Assembly: GCF_000023025.1 (NCBI RefSeq)
Contig: NC_012997.1
Coordinates: 1,534,764 to 1,598,763 of the forward strand
From: Teredinibacter turnerae T7901
GTDB lineage: Bacteria; Pseudomonadota; Gammaproteobacteria; Pseudomonadales; Cellvibrionaceae
Length of the DNA: 64,000 nt
Direction: 5' to 3'
Shown here: piece by piece, positions 57,765 through 64,000 of the stretch
Layout of the letters: the number at the start of each line of letters is the position of its first letter
How positions within the stretch are numbered: the stretch's first letter is position 1
The notes under the pieces: model-generated
Told to the model about the DNA's origin: nothing
What the model saw: the letters and a program-made list of their open reading frames with translations, nothing else
Databases searched by the model: none
Position numbers and translations under genes: made by a program

Positions 57765-58838
57765 TTACTGCACAATAGCGACGGATTTTATCTGTGCCCA
57801 AAATCGTTTACCCGGCTCTACGTTTAGCTTGTGGCACGACAGTGTACTTACTCTAGCGACAATAATATCGTCGTTCAATTGTAGTCTTACAAGCATTAAA
57901 CCTTTGTGGTTATCCGCCTCGAGTTCCAGAACCGTAGCGGGTATAGAGTTAATAATGCTTGTATCATCGTGGGGTGTGACCGCGAGGCTCACATCCCGAG
58001 CAAATATTCGAATACGAACGTATTCTCCCACCGCGATACCGTTGTCTCGAAACCAGAGGTGACCACCGGATATTTCTATTTTGCTCAAACCCCAGTGCGC
58101 GTCTCTTTCGACGACTTTAGCTTCAAGGACTGCACCAGCCTCTTCGCCCAGGTGTATCGGAAAATCCAGACGTGTCAGTGTCTCTGCCAGGTTGCCGCTG
58201 GCTACGATCTCGCCTTTGTCCAGAACTACGAGGTAGTCTGCCAGGTGCGCGACCTCTTCTGGGGAGTGGGTGACGTAGACCATCGGGAGGTCTAGCTCAC
58301 GTTTTAGCTTGTCGAGGTAGGGGAGAATTTCTCGTTTTCTCGCCTGGTCGAGGGATGCCAGGGGCTCGTCCATTAGCAAGAGTTTTGGTTGTACCAGCAA
58401 CGCACGCGCAATAGCCACTCGTTGTCGTTCACCACCGGAGAGTTGTGCCGGAAACCGGTCCAGGAGGTCACCTATTCCCAGTAGCTCGACTATCTGTTCC
58501 CAATCGATTTTACAACGGCTTTTGTCAGCCCGCTTTTGCGCGAATAACAGGTTCTTGCGCGCACTCAGATGTTCAAACAAACTGGATTCCTGAAACACAT
58601 AGCCCAGTGGGCGATTGTGAACGGGCACAAACTGTTGAGCTTTTTGCCAGAGGCTATCTTGAAACTGGATGTCTGCTCCAGGGATATTTTCTAGACCCGC
58701 GAGTGCCCGTAAGAGCGTTGTTTTACCAGACCCAGAGTGCCCGTATATTACCGTCACCCCTTTTGCTGGGAGCGTAGTGTTAATCCGTAAATGGAAGTCT
58801 TTCCGCTGGAGGTCAAGCTTAATACCTATACCCGTCAT
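57765..58838 (-). CDS. modC: ModC, molybdate ABC transporter ATPase
   Basis: A 357-residue ATPase with Walker A GHSGSGKTT, ABC signature LSGGERQRVAIARALL, Walker B LLLMDEPLASLD and switch His in VTHSPEE, followed by a C-terminal TOBE-like molybdate-responsive domain. It drives uptake through ModB. Its ATG is five bases after the modB stop. Confidence 0.93.
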   Translation of the reverse strand: MTGIGIKLDLQRKDFHLRINTTLPAKGVTVIYGHSGSGKTTLLRALAGLENIPGADIQFQDSLWQKAQQFVPVHNRPLGYVFQESSLFEHLSARKNLLFAQKRADKSRCKIDWEQIVELLGIGDLLDRFPAQLSGGERQRVAIARALLVQPKLLLMDEPLASLDQARKREILPYLDKLKRELDLPMVYVTHSPEEVAHLADYLVVLDKGEIVASGNLAETLTRLDFPIHLGEEAGAVLEAKVVERDAHWGLSKIEISGGHLWFRDNGIAVGEYVRIRIFARDVSLAVTPHDDTSIINSIPATVLELEADNHKGLMLVRLQLNDDIIVARVSTLSCHKLNVEPGKRFWAQIKSVAIVQ

Positions 58839-58843
58839 CGAAG

Positions 58844-59536
58844 CTAGGACCTGCTCAGTTTGTGGGCGGAGGGTTTTCCAATGCTGTAGAGCGCAGCTAA
58901 CACGAGAAGCGAGAAGATGATCATTGTAAGGGAAAGTATATGGGCGCGACCGTAATCCAGGGCTTCGACATGATCGTAAATCTGCACGGATACAACCCTG
59001 GTGACCCCGGGGATATTGCCACCGATCATTAAAACAACACCGAATTCGCCAACTGTATGGGCAAATCCGAGCACGGCAGCCGTGATAAAGCCTGGCGCTG
59101 CGAGTGGCAGCACAACATTAAAAAACGTATCCCAAGGACCTGCACGTAACGTGGCTGCGACTTCGAGTGGCCGTTTCCCGAGGGCATCAATAGCATTGTG
59201 TATCGGCTGTACAACGAAGGGGAGCGAATAGACCACAGAAGCTAGAACAAGGCCTGGAAAAGTAAATGCCAAGGTGCCGAGTCCCAGCTGAGTTGTAAAA
59301 TGACCAATGGGCCCATCAGGCGCCATAGCGAGTAGCAGGTAAAATCCGATAACACTGGGAGGTAGCACTAAAGGCAGTGCCACTAACGCGCTGACAAACG
59401 ATTTCCACCGCGATTGAGTGTTCACGAGCCACCACGCCAAAGGCGTACCAATGATAATGAGCACGCATGTCACAACAGTCGCTAGCTTTAACGTCAACAG
59501 GATCGCCTGCAGATCTTCAGTGGAAAACAGCTCCAT
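58844..59536 (-). CDS. modB: ModB, molybdate ABC transporter permease
   Basis: A 230-residue permease with five to six membrane helices and the EAA-type loop [24 protein letters not shown], typical of ModB. Together with ModA and ModC it imports molybdate for FeMo-cofactor. It begins eleven bases after the modA stop. Confidence 0.93.
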   Translation of the reverse strand: MELFSTEDLQAILLTLKLATVVTCVLIIIGTPLAWWLVNTQSRWKSFVSALVALPLVLPPSVIGFYLLLAMAPDGPIGHFTTQLGLGTLAFTFPGLVLASVVYSLPFVVQPIHNAIDALGKRPLEVAATLRAGPWDTFFNVVLPLAAPGFITAAVLGFAHTVGEFGVVLMIGGNIPGVTRVVSVQIYDHVEALDYGRAHILSLTMIIFSLLVLAALYSIGKPSAHKLSRS

Positions 59537-59547
59537 AGTGCATCGGT

Positions 59548-60309
59548 TTAATCAGAGTCAGGGATTCGGTAGCCGAAATTCTCAATAATAGTGCGTGCTT
59601 TTGCTGATTTTGTAAACTCCAATAACGCCATTGCAGCAGCGTTATCCTGGCCACGGTTTAACAATATTGCATCCTGGCGGATGGGCGTGTGGAGAGAATC
59701 AGGAACTATCCAGTAGGTATTGGCCGAAGTTTCGGGTTGTAGTTGCAATTGAGAAAGTGCGACAAAACCGAGGTCAGCATTCCCGCTTTGTACAAACTGA
59801 AACGTTTGAGTGATGTTCTCACCTTGAACGAGTGACTTCTGTAATGCGTCCCAAAGTCCCAGGGTTTTAATCACCTCCACGGCAGCCGCACCATAGGGCG
59901 CAAGGCGAGGATTCGCTATAGCTAATTTACTGAATGAGGCCTGTGACAGGGTTCGCTCGTTTAATACAACCTGTGGTCGGTTTGCGCTCCAGAGTGCTAG
60001 CACGCCTACTGCGTAGCAAAACTGACTTTTGGCTTCCGCCAGATGCTCTGAAACAAGTCGTGTGGGCTTTTGCTCGTCTGCAGAGTAAAAGACGTCAAAC
60101 GGCGCGCCGCTGCGGATTTGTGCGTAAAACTTGCCTGATGAGCCGAAAGTTAATACTACTTTATGGGAACTGATTGCCTCAAATTCGCGAGCAATTTTCT
60201 TCATCGGACCAGAAAAATTGGAAGCCACTGCCACTCTTACTGTTGCCGCCTGACAAACAGTTGTGAGAGCAAAGGTAAAAACTAAAATCGCAAGAGGCAC
60301 AGCTCGCAT
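59548..60309 (-). CDS. modA: ModA, periplasmic molybdate-binding protein
   Basis: A 253-residue binding protein with signal peptide ([13 protein letters not shown]), [44 protein letters not shown] and later FVALSQL, typical of ModA. I placed the start at the ATG at 60309, preceded by GGAG five bases upstream; the frame also opens with a GTG at 60315, which would overlap that site. It heads the modABC operon; palindromic AT-rich motifs at 60514-60570 may bind the molybdate regulator ModE. Confidence 0.92.
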   Translation of the reverse strand: MRAVPLAILVFTFALTTVCQAATVRVAVASNFSGPMKKIAREFEAISSHKVVLTFGSSGKFYAQIRSGAPFDVFYSADEQKPTRLVSEHLAEAKSQFCYAVGVLALWSANRPQVVLNERTLSQASFSKLAIANPRLAPYGAAAVEVIKTLGLWDALQKSLVQGENITQTFQFVQSGNADLGFVALSQLQLQPETSANTYWIVPDSLHTPIRQDAILLNRGQDNAAAMALLEFTKSAKARTIIENFGYRIPDSD

Positions 60310-60513
60310 ATTCACTCCAATACTGGCGTTTAAAAGTCCAGTTTACTGTATTCACAGTTGCGCTGCTATGAGTAAAACATCGCCGCTAAACGACAGCAAG
60401 GGAACGCGATATAAGATCGAGCGGGTAGGGGATCTATGAGATGAAATGCTGGCGCCTGTGAGCGTTATGCGGTGCGTTCCAATTTAATGTACGCTTCGGC
60501 TGGTGTGTATATG

Positions 60514-60570
60514 TATAGCGCTATATTTGCGTAGCACTACTATATTCGCTTAGCAATATAAGTATATTGC
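60514..60570. promoter_or_regulatory. ModE-like palindrome cluster upstream of modA
   Basis: A perfect 12-base palindrome TATAGCGCTATA (60514-60525), two CTATATTYGC half-sites (60521, 60540) and a perfect palindrome GCAATATA-AG-TATATTGC (60553-60570) lie upstream of modA. The E. coli ModE site is an AT-rich palindrome with CGTTATATA-like arms, so these are plausible molybdate-regulator sites. No modE gene is in the window. Confidence 0.5.
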
Positions 60571-60638
60571 GATGACGTAATATTAAAAGCGGTAAGTTGA
60601 TTGTTCACGAACGTTAGCATCGTGTTATGTGCTATTTC

Positions 60639-60678
60639 GCGTTGAGCTAACTCCAAGCGTGGGGAACTAACTCAACGC
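60639..60678. repeat. Long inverted repeat after the 187-residue gene
   Basis: GCGTTGAG at 60639 and CTCAACGC ending at 60678 form a perfect eight-pair stem with an inner CTCC/GGGG pairing. It follows the minus-strand gene that ends at 60691. There is no T run, so it could stabilise or weakly terminate the mRNA. Confidence 0.5.
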
Positions 60679-60690
60679 TAAATATGGCCC

Positions 60691-61254
60691 TTAAACTGGG
60701 CCGCGCGCTTCTTTTTTCACTTCTACTGTGAAGCTGAGCGCATCGTTGAAACTTTTTTCTTCGTACTTAGGATTAAACTCTTTAAGAGCGTCGACGATAG
60801 TAATAACTTTATCTTCCGCACTCTGGCCTTTAAAGTCGGATTTTTCCATGCGCAAATCATCCATCAGCATGGTCCAGACAGCGCCATCGTCATGTGGGAT
60901 GACTACGGCCTGGTAACCCTCAATGGCTACCATCATTGGACGGTTAACGTTAGCAACGTAAAACAGCATAATTATGCCATCGGCGAAGTCGGCATTATAT
61001 TTGGCGATAAAACCCGGCAGGTAGCCAAGGTCGTCAACCGCGCCTGCAATAGCTGTAATTTTTTCTGCGTTGCAAAGCACAACCGCTTGCTTGACGACGG
61101 ATTTAGGAGGGTGGCGACGGCCTTGGGCATCAGCAATTTCACCTTCTTCAACAACCATATCGCCACGAAAAGCATATAGGCCGCTGGACGATGTTTCACC
61201 ATTGACGCTCACATTGCAGAGCAGGGCGTTTTGTGCGTAAGTTTCTAATATCAT
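60691..61254 (-). CDS. Uncharacterised 187-residue protein, partner of the SIR2-like gene
   Basis: A soluble 187-residue protein with no signal peptide or membrane segment; I do not recognise its family. It begins ILETYAQNALLCNVSVNG, contains LPGFIAKYNADFADGIIMLFYVANVNRPMMVAIEGYQAVVIPHDDGAVWTMLMDDLR-like central strands (positions about 80-135) and a charged C-terminus. The ATG is preceded by GGGGAAA. It starts 38 bases after the SIR2-like stop on the same strand, so both probably form one operon expressed with nitrogenase. It could bind a nucleotide or protein partner; that is conjecture. Confidence 0.72.
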   Translation of the reverse strand: MILETYAQNALLCNVSVNGETSSSGLYAFRGDMVVEEGEIADAQGRRHPPKSVVKQAVVLCNAEKITAIAGAVDDLGYLPGFIAKYNADFADGIIMLFYVANVNRPMMVAIEGYQAVVIPHDDGAVWTMLMDDLRMEKSDFKGQSAEDKVITIVDALKEFNPKYEEKSFNDALSFTVEVKKEARGPV

Positions 61255-61292
61255 AAAATTTCCCCATGTCTAGTTGTAGACTTTAAGTGTGT

Positions 61293-62141
61293 TTAAGCGG
61301 CGTTTTCCGCAGTAATTTCCAAAAGTGATACCCAGTCCTGCTCTATAAGCTGAATATTTTTCTTGTCCAAAAACTTTCTTTCTTTATCGGTTGGATCTGC
61401 AATGAGTGCCCAGCCGCTAAGCTCTTTATTTGCTCCGTAGATCAAATCGCTCATGACCATACGTTCGGTGTCGCGTGTGAAACGCATCCCCAAAAACAAA
61501 TATTGTTTTTCCTGGCGGTAATCTTTCAGCCAGGTAGGAATGGCAAAGCCACCCATCAACTCAGTTATATAGTCGACGAAGTCTGCGTCTGAGGCTACAT
61601 AGCTGGGTTTAGGCAGAGGGCAGCCCATTGGTTTGAAGATGGCGGGAATTTTAGTGTTTACCTGGTCTTGCTCAATCAGCGTGTAGCTGCCGTTGGCGAA
61701 GTGGTATATATCAAAGCGATATGGGTGAGCCGCTAAGCGGGCAGCGCCGACGATTAATGTATGTTCCCGATCACTATATTGCTGAAGCAACTGAATATCT
61801 CGATTTGCATCGATAACGTAAGGCGCTCCCATTTCTGCCAGCGCGACATGTAGTTCAGAGGTGCTCCATTGTGTTTCGCCATAAACTTTGGTTAAAAAGT
61901 TTTCGATAAAACTGCGGCCTTTTTTGTTTTCTATATGCATCGCTGCGCGGGGGAATTCGTACATTAAACGTGGCGACATCGGCTGACCATTTGTCATCGC
62001 CATTATCAGGCTATCGCTGTCTGCAGGAATCGCCGCGCCGTCCAATTTATTTGTTACACCGTTGAGAGTGCCTGGCCCCAGATAAGGAACAATGGAGCCT
62101 GTTCGTATACCTTCTATTAGTTGATTGAGATCGGATGTCAC
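61293..62141 (-). CDS. SIR2-like domain protein, nif-associated
   Basis: A 282-residue protein beginning MTSDLNQLIEGIRTGSIVPYLGPGTLNG, where IRTGSIVPYLGPG is the nucleotide-binding N-terminus of SIR2-like proteins. Later FKPMGCPLPKPSYVASDADFVDYI and YLFLGMRFTRDTERMV match the SIR2-like pattern (the expected histidine-glycine motif reads PMGC). I use the GTG at 62141 because it has AGGAG at 62149-62153; the frame is open to a TTG at 62195, but that lies about at the predicted transcript start. A sigma-54 element upstream (62191-62206) indicates nif co-expression. SIR2-like proteins can hydrolyse NAD or act on ADP-ribose, but the activity here is unknown. Whether the catalytic residues are intact was not determined. 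Confidence 0.78.
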   Translation of the reverse strand: MTSDLNQLIEGIRTGSIVPYLGPGTLNGVTNKLDGAAIPADSDSLIMAMTNGQPMSPRLMYEFPRAAMHIENKKGRSFIENFLTKVYGETQWSTSELHVALAEMGAPYVIDANRDIQLLQQYSDREHTLIVGAARLAAHPYRFDIYHFANGSYTLIEQDQVNTKIPAIFKPMGCPLPKPSYVASDADFVDYITELMGGFAIPTWLKDYRQEKQYLFLGMRFTRDTERMVMSDLIYGANKELSGWALIADPTDKERKFLDKKNIQLIEQDWVSLLEITAENAA

Positions 62142-62190
62142 AGTCTTACTCCTGGAATTGAGAATGAATTTAATTATTAGGTTCAGCAGG

Positions 62191-62206
62191 AGCAATTACT
62201 AAGCCA
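62191..62206 (-). promoter_or_regulatory. Sigma-54 promoter of the SIR2-like operon
   Basis: On the minus strand TGGCTTAGTAATTGCT has GG and GC ten bases apart, with TGGC at -24 and TTGC at -12. The predicted start of transcription lies some 40 bases before the GTG. Confidence 0.72.
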
Positions 62207-62277
62207 ATTAAAAGCTATTGAAATTTAAAGAAAAACTTTTGGCGTTACAGATTAATAACGTGAAGGGAGAAACAAAT

Positions 62278-62293
62278 TGTTGGCTTTGTGACA
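62278..62293. promoter_or_regulatory. NifA site nearer the SIR2-like promoter
   Basis: TGT-N10-ACA, 73 bases upstream of the -24 element of the SIR2-like promoter and 160 bases upstream of the nifH promoter. It could serve either or both. Confidence 0.68.
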
Positions 62294-62336
62294 AATAAAG
62301 AGAAGAAATTGATTAAAAAAATAACCTTTGTCGCAT

Positions 62337-62352
62337 TGTCGTTATTGACACA
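62337..62352. promoter_or_regulatory. NifA site nearer the nifH promoter
   Basis: TGT-N10-ACA, about 100 bases upstream of the nifH -24 element, the usual distance for a NifA activator site. Confidence 0.72.
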
Positions 62353-62452
62353 ACGAAAGGCCCGTTTGTAACTAACAATACTGGTATGTGTGTGACCCGA
62401 AGAATCTAAAAAATCCTTTTAAATCAATGCCTTTATGCTTTGGTAAGGGCTT

Positions 62453-62468
62453 TGGCACAAAGCCTGCT
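62453..62468 (+). promoter_or_regulatory. Sigma-54 promoter of nifH
   Basis: TGGCACAAAGCCTGCT has TGGCAC at -24 and TGC at -12 with GG and GC ten bases apart. It lies 78 bases upstream of the nifH start. Confidence 0.9.
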
Positions 62469-62509
62469 CTATACCCAGCGTATGTCTGCGCTCAGCGTGC
62501 GTGGGGTAG

Positions 62510-63424
<915 letters not shown>

Positions 63425-63483
63425 TTAAGCAACCCTGCTGTTAGTCCAGGAAGTTCACGGCGGGGCGGGCGAAATAGCCTAGC

Positions 63484-63509
63484 TAGGAGCACAAATCCTT
63501 GTGCTCCTA
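63484..63509. terminator. Hairpin in the nifH-nifD spacer
   Basis: TAGGAGCACAA at 63484 and its exact inverse ending at 63509 form an eleven-pair stem with a four-base loop, and TTACC follows without a T run. It more likely attenuates or stabilises the nifH part of the nifHD message than terminates fully. Confidence 0.7.
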
Positions 63510-63542
63510 TTACCCGAAAACACACTTTCAGGAGACACAATC

Positions 63543-64000
63543 ATGTCTGAAATGTCACGCGAAGAGGTTGAAGCCCTCATATCAGAAGTTCTGGAAGTTT
63601 ATCCAGAAAAAGCGAAGAAGAATCGTGAGAAGCACCTTTCACCTAACGATACTTCTTTGGAACAAAGCAAAAAATGTATCACTTCCAACAAAAAGTCCTT
63701 ACCTGGCTTGATGACCATTCGTGGTTGTGCTTACGCGGGTTCTAAAGGTGTTGTTTGGGGTCCGGTAAAAGATATGATTCATATCTCACACGGCCCTGTT
63801 GGTTGTGGACAGTATTCACGTGCTGGACGTCGTAACTACTACATCGGTACTACAGGTATTAATGCCTTTGTTACCATGAACTTCACTTCCGACTTCCAGG
63901 AAAAAGACATCGTTTTCGGTGGCGACAAGAAACTTGCTAAGTTGATTGACGAAATCGAAACATTGTTCCCACTGAACAAAGGCATCACTATCCAATCCGA
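63543..64000 (+). CDS. nifD: NifD, nitrogenase molybdenum-iron protein alpha chain (N-terminal part)
   Basis: An open frame from the ATG at 63543 to the window end, about 152 of a normal 490 residues. [40 protein letters not shown] and [13 protein letters not shown] are nearly identical to NifD of Azotobacter as I remember it, with two of the three P-cluster cysteines (GCAYAG and GPVGCG) visible. AGGAGAC lies seven bases before the start. NifD with NifK holds FeMo-cofactor and the P-cluster. Confidence 0.95.
   Translation, partial: MSEMSREEVEALISEVLEVYPEKAKKNREKHLSPNDTSLEQSKKCITSNKKSLPGLMTIRGCAYAGSKGVVWGPVKDMIHISHGPVGCGQYSRAGRRNYYIGTTGINAFVTMNFTSDFQEKDIVFGGDKKLAKLIDEIETLFPLNKGITIQS

Noticed and set aside
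62142-62195. TTG start of the SIR2-like gene at 62195, giving 18 more residues
   Set aside because: It lies at or before the predicted transcript start, and the GTG at 62141 has a proper ribosome-binding site.

Overview
The window looks like chromosome of a free-living-type, cellulolytic and diazotrophic gammaproteobacterium of the Cellvibrionaceae, most like the shipworm symbiont genus Teredinibacter. That placement rests on gene content and protein resemblance recalled from memory; no search was run. The two supporting signatures are a Cellvibrio-type xyloglucan utilisation operon and an Azotobacter/Pseudomonas-type nif layout (nifLA-nifB-fdxN-nifOQ-rhdN-grx facing rnfABCDGEH-nafY, then modABC, then nifHD).

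Positions 1-10300 hold a pectin/uronate block: kduI (cut by the window edge), a DUF4861-GH105 unsaturated glucuronyl/galacturonyl hydrolase, a SusC-independent TonB-dependent receptor, a GH28 polygalacturonase, a FadR/UxuR-type GntR regulator and an altronate dehydratase on the opposite strand. Four TTGG-centred palindromes near three of the transcription units suggest that the GntR protein controls them as one regulon.

Positions 10319-24633 are one long minus-strand operon: TonB receptor, flavin-dependent halogenase-like protein, GH95 alpha-fucosidase, GH35 beta-galactosidase, GH31 alpha-xylosidase with PA14 domain, fuconolactonase-like amidohydrolase, IclR regulator and an aldo/keto reductase. 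The three hydrolases would strip fucose, galactose and xylose from xyloglucan side chains; the last enzymes can oxidise fucose. Genes are spaced by a few bases or overlap.

Positions 25473-42024 are a looser accessory region: two large outer-membrane receptors on opposite strands, a short-chain dehydrogenase, a GAF-EAL c-di-GMP phosphodiesterase, a 1079-residue CHAT-like/STAND NTPase/helical-repeat protein, a divergent phosphopantetheinyl transferase and stand-alone carrier protein, and a metallophosphoesterase, with several 500-800 bp gaps.

Positions 42254-64000 are nitrogen fixation. BolA, monothiol glutaredoxin, rhodanese-ankyrin protein, NifQ, NifO, FdxN and NifB follow a sigma-54 promoter with two NifA sites. 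NifA and NifL are upstream, divergent from rnfABCDGE (electron supply to nitrogenase), rnfH and nafY. modABC (molybdate uptake) is convergent with nafY. A SIR2-like protein and an unrecognised 187-residue partner are transcribed divergently from nifH, and I find a sigma-54 type promoter in front of both nifH and the SIR2-like gene with NifA sites between them. This makes the SIR2-like pair a probable, poorly understood member of the nif regulon and the strongest candidate for an undescribed system here. nifD runs off the end of the window.
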